From: Loktanella sp. UBA3435
GTDB taxonomy: Bacteria; Pseudomonadota; Alphaproteobacteria; Rhodobacterales; Rhodobacteraceae
Assembly (NCBI GenBank): GCA_002378665.1
Contig: DFSO01000073.1
Location: 5,813-24,482 of the forward strand
Direction of reading: 5' to 3'
Length of the DNA: 18,670 nt
Part shown: piece after piece, positions 1-6,297 of the stretch
Position numbering within the stretch: the stretch's first letter is position 1
Layout: every line of letters starts with the position of its first letter
The notes under the pieces: model-generated
Seen by the model: only the letters and a program-made list of their open reading frames with translations
What the model was told of the DNA's origin: nothing
The model's database searches: none
Program-made: the position numbers and the translations under genes

Positions 1-340
1 GAAAGCTGCCAAGCCCGCTGCAGCGAAAGCACCAAAGGCTCCAAAGGCTGCTCCCGCAAAACCAGCGGTTCTGGCCAAAGCCCGTGCTGGCGGCGCGGAC
101 GATTTGAAGATGATCAAAGGTGTTGGTCCAGTGCTTGAAAAAGCGCTGAATGCATCTGGCGTCTTCCACTTCGACCAAGTCGCGGTTTGGAAAAAGGCCG
201 ATGCGGTTTGGTTTGATGAAAACGTCAAAGGCGCAAACGGACGGGTTGTGCGTGACGAGTGGGTCAAGCAAGCAAAGATTCTGGCAAAAGGCGGGACAAC
301 CGAGTTTGCCAGCAAAGTAAAGAAAGGCGGCGTTTACTAA
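1..340 (+). CDS. nuoE: NADH-quinone oxidoreductase subunit E, C-terminal part (5' end outside window)
   Basis: Open from the window edge (first full codon at base 2) to TAA at 338-340, giving the last 112 residues. The first 30 or so visible residues are an Ala/Lys/Pro-rich linker. A compact domain follows with the helix-hairpin-helix-like motif IKGVGP (visible residues 38-43) and the tail DEWVKQAKILAKG. NuoE is the thioredoxin-fold subunit that holds the [2Fe-2S] cluster N1a in the NADH-oxidising arm of complex I; that catalytic part lies before base 1 and is not seen. I assign nuoE because it precedes nuoF and because, from memory, rhodobacterial NuoE proteins carry such a C-terminal extension. 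A similar domain is appended to other alphaproteobacterial proteins, so a separate small gene remains possible. An internal ATG at 104 is unlikely to be the true start because the frame stays open upstream with protein-like composition. Confidence 0.72.
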   Translation, partial: KAAKPAAAKAPKAPKAAPAKPAVLAKARAGGADDLKMIKGVGPVLEKALNASGVFHFDQVAVWKKADAVWFDENVKGANGRVVRDEWVKQAKILAKGGTTEFASKVKKGGVY

Positions 341-346
341 ACGCCG
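328..346. other. perfect hairpin spanning the nuoE stop codon
   Basis: CGGCGTTT at 328-335 and AAACGCCG at 339-346 form an 8-bp perfect inverted repeat with a 3-base loop (ACT). The nuoE stop codon TAA (338-340) lies in the loop and 3' arm. No T-run follows, so this is not a typical intrinsic terminator. In the mRNA it could slow ribosomes, protect a 3' end or mark a processing site before the next gene, but that is inference. Confidence 0.4.
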
Positions 347-357
347 ACTAAGATTAG

Positions 358-582
358 ATGTCGCAGAACCAAAAGGAAGCTTCCACAGCAGGACACGTGG
401 CGCTAGTCATGGCTGGGGTAGGGATCTTTTGGATCTGCGCCACCTTCGCGGGTGAAAAACTGGGCCTGTCCAACCGGACGCGTGCCCTTTTTGATCTTGC
501 AGCGTTGGCCGGTTTCGGCTTTGCGCTTTATTTGACGTTTAAACTCTGGCGGGACCGCCGACACGATGAGGATGAGGGCTGA
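358..582 (+). CDS. small two-helix membrane protein between nuoE and nuoF (DUF5337-like)
   Basis: A 74-residue protein with two predicted membrane helices (about residues 12-31 and 44-64), a polar N-terminus and a charged tail (WRDRRHDEDEG). It starts 17 bases after the nuoE stop; the Shine-Dalgarno sequence is weak. Its stop overlaps the nuoF start by one base (TGATG), so it is very probably co-transcribed and translationally coupled with nuoF. From memory it resembles the short rhodobacterial family labelled DUF5337, whose role is unknown; I could not check this. Position and membrane topology suggest a lineage-specific accessory or assembly factor for complex I, but no motif gives a biochemical activity. 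That it is a real gene is well supported by its packing and composition. Confidence 0.8.
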   Translation: MSQNQKEASTAGHVALVMAGVGIFWICATFAGEKLGLSNRTRALFDLAALAGFGFALYLTFKLWRDRRHDEDEG

Positions 583-1865
583 TGCTCAAGGACCAAGACC
601 GGATTTTCACGAACCTTTACGGGATGCACGACCGCACGCTGAAAGGCGCGCAGGCACGTGGTCACTGGGATGGCACGGCTGCGATCATTAAAAAAGGTCG
701 CGACTGGATCGTGAATGAGATGAAAGCCTCTGGCCTGCGTGGCCGTGGCGGTGCGGGTTTCCCGACAGGTCTTAAATGGTCGTTTATGCCCAAAGAGAGC
801 GACGGTCGCCCGTCTTACCTCGTTGTGAACGCTGACGAATCCGAACCGGGTACATGCAAAGACCGCGAAATCATGCGCCACGATCCGCATACATTGGTCG
901 AGGGCTGCTTGATTGCGTCCTTCGCGATGAACGCGAACGCGTGCTATATCTACATTCGCGGTGAGTATATCCGCGAGCGTGAAGCCTTGCAGAACGCCAT
1001 CGACGAGGCCTATGCCGCTGGTCTGGTTGGCAAAAACGCCGCGAAATCCGGTTGGGATTTTGACATCTATCTGGCCCACGGCGCGGGTGCCTATATCTGC
1101 GGCGAAGAGACTGCTCTACTCGAGTCCCTTGAGGGTAAAAAGGGTATGCCGCGCATGAAGCCGCCGTTCCCTGCGGGTGCCGGTCTTTATGGTTGCCCGA
1201 CAACAGTGAACAACGTGGAATCGATTGCCGTTGTGCCGACGATTTTGCGGCGTGGTGGTAGCTGGTTCTCTGGCATTGGCCGCGCGAATAACGCCGGCAC
1301 CAAACTGTTTGCGATCTCTGGCCACGTCAACAACCCCTGCGTTGTTGAAGAAGAAATGGGCATTTCGTTTGAAGAGCTGATTGAAAAGCATTGCGGCGGT
1401 ATTCGCGGCGGCTGGGACAATCTGAAGGCCGTTATTCCGGGTGGCTCTTCCGTGCCAAACGTGCGCGGCGAGGATATGCGCGACGCGATCATGGATTTCG
1501 ACGGCCTGAAAGAGAAGGGCTCGTCGCTTGGCACTGCGGCGGTCATCGTGATGGATAACTCCACCGATATGATCAAAGCTGTTTGGCGCCTGTCGAAGTT
1601 TTATAAGCACGAGTCTTGTGGCCAGTGCACCCCATGCCGTGAAGGTACGGGCTGGATGATGCGCGTCATGGGCCGTTTGGTCGAAGGCAACGCAACTGTT
1701 GACGAAATCGACATGCTTTTGTCGGTGACCAAACAGGTTGAAGGCCACACGATTTGTGCGCTTGGCGATGCGGCGGCTTGGCCAATTCAAGCGCTGATCA
1801 AGAACTTCCGTGGCGATATTGAAGATCGGATTGCGCAGCACCGCAGCGTAATTGCGGCTGAATGA
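582..1865 (+). CDS. nuoF: NADH-quinone oxidoreductase subunit F (FMN and NADH binding, 51-kDa homologue)
   Basis: A 427-residue protein of the usual length for alphaproteobacterial NuoF/NQO1. It oxidises NADH through FMN and passes electrons to cluster N3 in the peripheral arm on the cytoplasmic side. Visible motifs are the glycine-rich FMN/NADH site GLRGRGGAGFPTG (51-63), NADESEPGTCKDRE (84-97), the stretch HGAGAYICGEETALLESLEG (166-185), and the [4Fe-4S] N3 ligands: ESCGQCTPC gives Cys346, Cys349 and Cys352, and CALGD gives Cys392. All key residues are present. The ATG at 582 overlaps the upstream stop by one base and has a GAGGG just upstream. The 3' end overlaps the next gene by four bases (ATGA), so it sits inside a tightly coupled transcription unit. 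Confidence 0.98.
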   Translation: MLKDQDRIFTNLYGMHDRTLKGAQARGHWDGTAAIIKKGRDWIVNEMKASGLRGRGGAGFPTGLKWSFMPKESDGRPSYLVVNADESEPGTCKDREIMRHDPHTLVEGCLIASFAMNANACYIYIRGEYIREREALQNAIDEAYAAGLVGKNAAKSGWDFDIYLAHGAGAYICGEETALLESLEGKKGMPRMKPPFPAGAGLYGCPTTVNNVESIAVVPTILRRGGSWFSGIGRANNAGTKLFAISGHVNNPCVVEEEMGISFEELIEKHCGGIRGGWDNLKAVIPGGSSVPNVRGEDMRDAIMDFDGLKEKGSSLGTAAVIVMDNSTDMIKAVWRLSKFYKHESCGQCTPCREGTGWMMRVMGRLVEGNATVDEIDMLLSVTKQVEGHTICALGDAAAWPIQALIKNFRGDIEDRIAQHRSVIAAE

Positions 1866-2152
1866 AAACGCACATTGGTTCCATTCCAGAGGTGCGCCGC
1901 TTTAGCTGGCTCGTCCTCGCACTCGCGGCGGCCATCTATTTTGTTGGATTGGCCGTCACTAGGTTCGGCGCGGGCAATGAAATTGCCACTTATATTGGGT
2001 ATGGGCTGATAGCCGTTGGGGCTATCGCATTGGCGAGGGTTCTTGTGGATGCCGTCATGGGGGCCTTTGAAGACCTGAAGATTGCGATCATTTTGGCTGT
2101 TTTAGGTGCCGCTGCCTATGGCATCTGGGTCACCGTTTCACCCGTCAATTGA
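1862..2152 (+). CDS. small three-helix membrane protein of unknown function
   Basis: A 96-residue protein with three likely membrane segments (about 15-33, 42-63 and 73-91), short loops and no recognisable catalytic motif. The start codon lies within the nuoF stop (ATGA overlap at 1862-1865), which indicates translational coupling to nuoF. The stop is 12 bases before the next small membrane protein gene. I do not recognise the family. The membrane location and tight coupling make an accessory role for the respiratory chain possible, but it could be a bystander gene carried in the operon. Codon use and composition look like those of its neighbours, with no sign of recent transfer. Confidence 0.75.
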   Translation: MKTHIGSIPEVRRFSWLVLALAAAIYFVGLAVTRFGAGNEIATYIGYGLIAVGAIALARVLVDAVMGAFEDLKIAIILAVLGAAAYGIWVTVSPVN

Positions 2153-2164
2153 TCGGAGCCGACA

Positions 2165-2395
2165 ATGCGTAAACTCGTCGACGGTTTCCTAAGCCTTCTG
2201 GCTGCAATCGCCACGGTTGCGATTTGTGGCGTGCCGTCGTGGTTCACTTACCAAGCCATCATGGCCAAAGTAGCGCCGACATGGGCATGGGCGGGGGTAA
2301 TCGCCCTCGGCGGCGTTGGGTTCATTATGACGCTGACGTTCTTGCGTAAAGCCTTTTCAGGTGTGAGCCCCTCGCGGGATCGTCCGCGCCGCTAG
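2165..2395 (+). CDS. small two-helix membrane protein of unknown function
   Basis: A 76-residue protein with two predicted membrane segments (about 8-30 and 40-61) and a strongly basic C-terminal tail (SPSRDRPRR), which by the positive-inside rule suggests a cytoplasmic C-terminus. GGAG at 2155-2158 lies six bases before the ATG and supports this start. It follows the three-helix gene after 12 bases, and the two may form a pair. I do not recognise a family. A 53-base gap follows before the MAPEG-type gene. The function is unknown; a helper of a membrane complex is only one option. Confidence 0.7.
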   Translation: MRKLVDGFLSLLAAIATVAICGVPSWFTYQAIMAKVAPTWAWAGVIALGGVGFIMTLTFLRKAFSGVSPSRDRPRR

Positions 2396-2448
2396 GGCTA
2401 CCCTTTTGGAATTCTTCCGCTAAATTGGCGTAAACAGGGGAGAATAAC

Positions 2449-2877
2449 ATGCAAGATTTCGCAAGCTACGGATGGGCCTTAGCGGCTGTCGCACTTTACG
2501 GCGTGATGGCCCAAGTGTTGAATGCCGCAACAGGTATCCGCAAGGGCAAGCTCAAGATGGTGCCCGGTGCGCACCACGAGCCAGATTTCAACAATCCTGC
2601 GTACCGCCTAGATCGCGCCTATATGAACTCGATCGAGACGATGGTGTTTTATACCGCACTTGTGCTGACGGCTGTGATGGCGGGGGCTGATCCGCTTTGG
2701 GTAAATATCCTTGCGGTTATCGGATTTTTGCTACGCGCGTCGGCGAACGTTTTGTACCTGCGCGGCATCGGCGGCCAATATGGCGGCTTGCGCACGGGGT
2801 TGAGCATCGGCGGCAGCGTTGTGAATATCTGTCTAGCGGTGCTGACCTTCGCGGCGGCTGTTTGGTATCATCAATAA
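2449..2877 (+). CDS. MAPEG-family membrane protein
   Basis: A 142-residue protein with four likely membrane segments, matching the size and layout of bacterial MAPEG proteins (the superfamily of microsomal glutathione S-transferases and eicosanoid-metabolising enzymes). The stretch RLDRAYMNSIETMVFY (53-68) fits the family pattern of Arg and Asn-x-x-Glu after the first helix, and RASANVLYLRGIGG (96-109) fits the later helix-loop region. AGGGGAG at 2436-2442 is six bases before the ATG. Family members often bind glutathione and act on lipid or hydrophobic electrophiles; the substrate here is unknown. It sits among small orphan genes between nuoF and nuoG. Family assignment is fairly sure; a glutathione-dependent activity is inference. 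Confidence 0.82.
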   Translation: MQDFASYGWALAAVALYGVMAQVLNAATGIRKGKLKMVPGAHHEPDFNNPAYRLDRAYMNSIETMVFYTALVLTAVMAGADPLWVNILAVIGFLLRASANVLYLRGIGGQYGGLRTGLSIGGSVVNICLAVLTFAAAVWYHQ

Positions 2878-2929
2878 CATGCTGGATGATTTTGATCCCT
2901 TATTAGTTGGTGTAGAGGGCACGCGCAAA

Positions 2930-3163
2930 ATGCGGATCGTCGGCGCCATTGTAGGTGCCTTGCTCGGTGGGCTGATTGGCTTTCTGTTCGGTTTTGCGAC
3001 GGTGCAGATCGTGCCTGTTTGGATTATGATCGGCTACATCATTATTGGCGCTACTGCGGGTGGATTGCTTGGTGCACTCTTCGCAGGATTTATTTTCATT
3101 GCCTTGTTCGTTGTTGTCGTGGGAAGCGCCGTGTTCCTTTTCAAATATGTCTTGGGAATTTGA
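2930..3163 (+). CDS. glycine-zipper small membrane protein
   Basis: A 77-residue hydrophobic protein with two or three membrane segments and GxxxG-type glycine spacing (VGAIVGALLGGLIGFLFGF near the start; GATAGGLLGALFAG in the middle), typical of tightly packing helices. I chose the ATG at 2930 because AGAGGG (2914-2919) lies upstream at workable spacing and the protein then begins directly with the hydrophobic part. An in-frame ATG at 2879, two bases after the MAPEG gene stop, would add 17 polar residues; it lacks a ribosome binding site but could be used by coupling. The stop overlaps the next start (TGATG at 3161-3165). Function unknown. Confidence 0.68.
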   Translation: MRIVGAIVGALLGGLIGFLFGFATVQIVPVWIMIGYIIIGATAGGLLGALFAGFIFIALFVVVVGSAVFLFKYVLGI

Positions 3164-3615
3164 TGCAGTTAGCGGAACTTAACGTCGGACGATTGCGCGG
3201 GACGACCGACGATCCCATCGTCGCGGAGTTCATGGAAAACCTTGACCGGATCAACGGGCTTGGCAAACGGATGCCCGGTTTCGTGTGGATGATGGAAGGT
3301 GCCGCGGGCGCGGGTAATACAGAGGCGAAGATCGACGGCGATCCGCGATATGTGCCGAACCTGACGGTTTGGGAAACGGCAGCGCAATTAGAGACCTTCG
3401 TGTTCAAAACGCTGCACGCCAAATTCATGGAACGTCGCGCCGAATGGTTCGAGGCGCTTGAAACGATGCATTTTGTCATGTGGTGGGTGCCTGACGGGCA
3501 TAAACCGACTTTGGCTGAGGCATTGGCAAAACTCGCGCAATTACAAAGCAATGGGGAAACGCCAGCGGCCTTTGGCTGGGACTATTTGCGCGCCAATCCA
3601 CAGCCGCCTGCGTAA
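3163..3615 (+). CDS. DUF3291 family protein (ABM-like fold expected)
   Basis: A 150-residue soluble protein. The opening MQLAELNVGRLRG, the central NLTVWETAAQLETFVF (66-81), FMERRAEWFE (88-97) and the ending MWWVPDGHKPTLAEAL (106-121) closely fit the DUF3291 family as I remember it. That family is small, has no established function and is thought to share a ferredoxin-like fold with antibiotic-biosynthesis monooxygenase (ABM) domains. The frame stays open upstream to an ATG at 3019, but that part reads as an out-of-frame shadow of the preceding gene. The ATG at 3163 overlaps the previous stop by one base and starts exactly at the family consensus, so it is preferred. Confidence 0.82.
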   Translation: MQLAELNVGRLRGTTDDPIVAEFMENLDRINGLGKRMPGFVWMMEGAAGAGNTEAKIDGDPRYVPNLTVWETAAQLETFVFKTLHAKFMERRAEWFEALETMHFVMWWVPDGHKPTLAEALAKLAQLQSNGETPAAFGWDYLRANPQPPA

Positions 3616-3726
3616 ATCCGCCAAAAATGCGTAAATCAAAGACCTTTTATTGAATAACACAGGCTTTGGCCCGACATAGAGCTCCAAGAAGACGTCTCAT
3701 ATGGCGTTCAAACAGGAGTGAGTCTA
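3616..3726 (+). other. intergenic gap before the small exported protein gene
   Basis: These 111 bases, the largest gap before the terminator, are relatively AT-rich at their 5' side. A weak promoter-like pair exists (TTGAAT at 3650-3655, then GACATA at 3673-3678 after 17 bases), but the -10 match is poor, so I do not call a promoter. No hairpin with a T-run is visible. The 3' end holds the ribosome binding site AGGAG (3714-3718) of the next gene. Confidence 0.3.
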
Positions 3727-4134
3727 ATGAAATTGACCGCAGTTATATTTGGCGTTGCTGCAATCGCGATTGCTGGCCTTGCAGGGGCAGCATCCGCAAA
3801 GCCCGCGTTGAAAGATGTGGCCGCAGTCCGCGAGGGGATTATCGCGACGGGCATGGCGTATGAAATTACGCAAAAATGCAGCAGCATTAGCCCACGGTAT
3901 TTCCGCGCGATTGGGTACCTGAATACGCTGAAAAGCCACGCAACCAGCCTCGGTTACACTGATTCCGAAATTGATGCCTACACGGATGATAAGACTGAGG
4001 AAAACCGACTCAAAGGAATTGCACGTAGCCGACTGGCCGATTTGGGTGCCGTCGAGGGCGATGCGGCCAGCTTTTGCACCGTTGGACGGGCTGAAATCGC
4101 TAAAAATAGCGTCATTGGGCAGCTCATGCGCTAA
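3727..4134 (+). CDS. small exported protein before nuoG (DUF5333-like)
   Basis: A 135-residue protein with an N-terminal signal peptide (MKLTAVIFG, hydrophobic core, likely cleavage after AASA at residue 24), leaving a mature periplasmic domain of about 110 residues. The mature part is mostly helical and contains two cysteines (51 and 117) that could form a disulfide. AGGAG at 3714-3718 is eight bases before the ATG at 3727; a GTG at 3718 in the same frame overlaps that site and is less likely. From memory it resembles the rhodobacterial family DUF5333 found next to nuoG. The role is unknown. It is the last gene before a strong terminator, so it closes the nuoE-F side of the locus. Confidence 0.8.
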   Translation: MKLTAVIFGVAAIAIAGLAGAASAKPALKDVAAVREGIIATGMAYEITQKCSSISPRYFRAIGYLNTLKSHATSLGYTDSEIDAYTDDKTEENRLKGIARSRLADLGAVEGDAASFCTVGRAEIAKNSVIGQLMR

Positions 4135-4168
4135 ACATCAGAGCCTTAAGAAAACGTTTCGTTCAAGG

Positions 4169-4205
4169 CAGCCGTGAAAGATACACCTTTCGCGGCTGTT
4201 TTTTT
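4169..4205 (+). terminator. strong rho-independent terminator between the small-gene block and nuoG
   Basis: CAGCCGTGAAAG (4169-4180) pairs with CTTTCGCGGCTG (4187-4198) through 12 base pairs including one G-U, with a 6-base loop ATACAC, followed by seven T residues (4199-4205). This is a textbook intrinsic terminator on the + strand. It lies 34 bases after the stop of the small exported protein gene and 100 bases before nuoG. It implies that nuoG onward needs its own promoter or substantial read-through. Confidence 0.9.
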
Positions 4206-4305
4206 ATCAATCTGACTGGCATCGCGGCCCATGTCGCGTTAGAACCGCCCCAACGCCCGCACGCCGTTTTTACGCGCATGGGTCAAAGGAACATAAAGGC
4301 GCGCC
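4206..4305 (+). promoter_or_regulatory. nuoG leader, expected site of a promoter
   Basis: These 100 bases lie between the terminator and the nuoG start. A promoter is expected here, because transcription from upstream should mostly stop at the terminator. I see no convincing -35/-10 pair: CTGACT (4212-4217) is a possible -35, but no good -10 follows at 16-18 bases. AAAGG at 4295-4299, six bases before the ATG, is the likely ribosome binding site. The promoter call is therefore inferred from context rather than from sequence. Confidence 0.35.
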
Positions 4306-6297
4306 ATGTCTGATCTGAAAAAAGTCGTCATTGATGGAACCGAGGTCGAAGTTGATGGGGCGATGACGCTCATTCAGGCCTGCGAAGTGGCGGGCGTCGA
4401 AATCCCCCGTTTCTGTTACCACGAACGCCTTACAATTGCTGGCAACTGCCGCATGTGTCTGGTTGAAGTTGTGGGTGGCCCGCCAAAGCCAGCCGCGTCC
4501 TGCGCGATGCAGGTCCGCGATTTGCGCCCTGGTCCAGAGGGTCAGCCGCCCGTCGTGAAGACCAATTCCCCTATGGTTAAAAAGGCCCGCGAAGGTGTGA
4601 TGGAGTTTCTCCTGATTAACCATCCGCTCGATTGCCCGATTTGTGACCAAGGCGGCGAGTGCGATTTGCAGGATCAGGCGATGGCTTACGGCGTCGACTT
4701 CTCCCGCTTCCGCGAGCCAAAGCGTGCCTCTGATGATCTGGATCTTGGCCCGTTGGTCGAGACCCATATGACCCGCTGTATTTCCTGCACCCGCTGCGTG
4801 CGCTTCACCACGGAAGTCGCGGGCATTCACCAGATGGGCCAGACGGGTCGCGGCGAAGATGCCGAGATCACATCCTATTTGGGCGAAACGCTTGATTCGA
4901 ACATGCAGGGCAACATCATCGATCTTTGCCCCGTTGGTGCGCTTGTGTCCAAGCCTTACGCCTTTACCGCCCGTCCGTGGGAATTGACCAAAACCGAATC
5001 TATCGATGTGATGGACGCGCTTGGCTCGAACATCCGCGTCGACACAAAGGGCCGCGAAGTGATGCGCCTTTTGCCGCGCAACCATGACGGCGTGAACGAA
5101 GAGTGGATTTCCGACAAAACACGTTTCGTTTGGGACGGCTTGCGCAAGCAACGGCTCGACACACCTTATATCCGCGAAAACGGCAAGCTGCGTAAAGCGG
5201 GCTGGGGCGAGGCCTTGACGGCCGTTGCTGCTGCGATGAAGGGCAAAAAAGTTGCGGGTCTCGTTGGCGATCTGGCGTCTGTTGAGGCTGCCTTTGCTTT
5301 GAAGCAGTTGATCGAAGGGCAGGGCGGCAACGTCGAGTGCCGGACTGATGACGCAAAACTGCCTGCGGGCAATCGTTCGGGTTATGTTGGCAATGCTGCG
5401 ATTGAAGATATCGATGCGGCACAGACAATCCTGCTGATCGGCACAAATCCACGTGAAGAATCACCAGTCTTGAACGCGCGTCTGCGCAAGGCATGGTCGC
5501 GCGGCGCGAATATCTCGCGCGTTGGCGCACCTGTTGATCTGACGTTTGACGTGATCGAGCTGGGCACAGACCGCGCCGCACTTGAGGGTGTAAAAGCCAC
5601 CGAGGGCGCATTGGTCATCATCGGCCAAGGTGCGTTGAACGAGGCTGACGGCGAGGCTGTTTTGGCCGCTGCGATGGCTGTTGCTGCAAAGGGCAAGTTG
5701 CTCGTGCTGCACACTGCCGCTGGCCGTGTCGGTGCGATGGACGTGAACGCTGTGACGGACGGTGGCATGGCCGCCGCAATCGAGGGCGCAGACGTGATCT
5801 ATAACATGGGCGCTGACGAGGTTGATGTGGCCGCTGGCCCAATCGTCATCTACCAAGGCTCGCACGGCGATCGTGGTGCGCACCGCGCTGACATTATCCT
5901 GCCATCTGCAGCTTATACCGAAGAAAACGGTCTGTTCGTGAACACCGAGGGCCGCCCACAACTGGCGCTGCGTGCATCTTTTGCGCCGGGTGAAGCCAAG
6001 GAAAACTGGGCGATTTTGCGGGCGCTTTCTGCCGAACTCGGCGCGACACTGCCCTATGACAGCATGAGCGCGCTCCGCTCCGCCATCGTGGCGGCTCATC
6101 CGCATTTGGGTGACATCGACGTTGTTGCCGAAAACGCTTGGAGACCCTTGAAGCCAAAGAAAATGGGCAAGGCCGATTTCCGCAATTCGGTCACCGACTA
6201 TTACCTGACCAACCCAATCGCCCGCGCATCCAGCCTGATGGCAGAGCTTTCGGCAAACGCCAAAGCCCGCAAAACGGCAAAGATGGCAGCGGAATAA
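4306..6297 (+). CDS. nuoG: NADH-quinone oxidoreductase subunit G (75-kDa homologue)
   Basis: A 663-residue protein, about the usual length for alphaproteobacterial NuoG/NQO3, carrying most of the electron wire of the peripheral arm. The N-terminal ferredoxin-like domain has Cys37, Cys48, Cys51 and Cys66 for the [2Fe-2S] cluster N1b. NHPLDCPICDQGGEC supplies His106, Cys110, Cys113 and Cys119 for N5. RCISCTRC supplies Cys158, Cys161 and Cys164, with Cys208 (DLCPVGAL), for N4. The rest (about 220-663) is a molybdopterin-oxidoreductase-like domain that in complex I is structural. I see no extra cysteine motif for cluster N7, as expected outside the lineages that keep it. AAAGG lies six bases before the ATG. 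It is the first gene after the terminator and so heads the second half of the nuo locus. Confidence 0.98.
   Translation: MSDLKKVVIDGTEVEVDGAMTLIQACEVAGVEIPRFCYHERLTIAGNCRMCLVEVVGGPPKPAASCAMQVRDLRPGPEGQPPVVKTNSPMVKKAREGVMEFLLINHPLDCPICDQGGECDLQDQAMAYGVDFSRFREPKRASDDLDLGPLVETHMTRCISCTRCVRFTTEVAGIHQMGQTGRGEDAEITSYLGETLDSNMQGNIIDLCPVGALVSKPYAFTARPWELTKTESIDVMDALGSNIRVDTKGREVMRLLPRNHDGVNEEWISDKTRFVWDGLRKQRLDTPYIRENGKLRKAGWGEALTAVAAAMKGKKVAGLVGDLASVEAAFALKQLIEGQGGNVECRTDDAKLPAGNRSGYVGNAAIEDIDAAQTILLIGTNPREESPVLNARLRKAWSRGANISRVGAPVDLTFDVIELGTDRAALEGVKATEGALVIIGQGALNEADGEAVLAAAMAVAAKGKLLVLHTAAGRVGAMDVNAVTDGGMAAAIEGADVIYNMGADEVDVAAGPIVIYQGSHGDRGAHRADIILPSAAYTEENGLFVNTEGRPQLALRASFAPGEAKENWAILRALSAELGATLPYDSMSALRSAIVAAHPHLGDIDVVAENAWRPLKPKKMGKADFRNSVTDYYLTNPIARASSLMAELSANAKARKTAKMAAE

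Noticed and set aside
3019..3162. N-terminal extension of the DUF3291 gene
   Set aside because: These codons are an out-of-frame reading of the glycine-zipper gene, and the family consensus begins exactly at the ATG at 3163.
3650..3678. Promoter-like TTGAAT and GACATA spaced by 17 bases
   Set aside because: The -10 element matches the consensus poorly, so it is not called a promoter.
3666..3863. 65-codon frame overlapping the start of the exported DUF5333-like protein gene
   Set aside because: Arg-rich out-of-frame reading of a gene with a clear signal peptide and ribosome binding site.
4270..5151. 293-codon minus-strand frame opposite the nuoG start
   Set aside because: Antisense shadow of the iron-sulfur part of nuoG; no ribosome binding site or protein-like motif.
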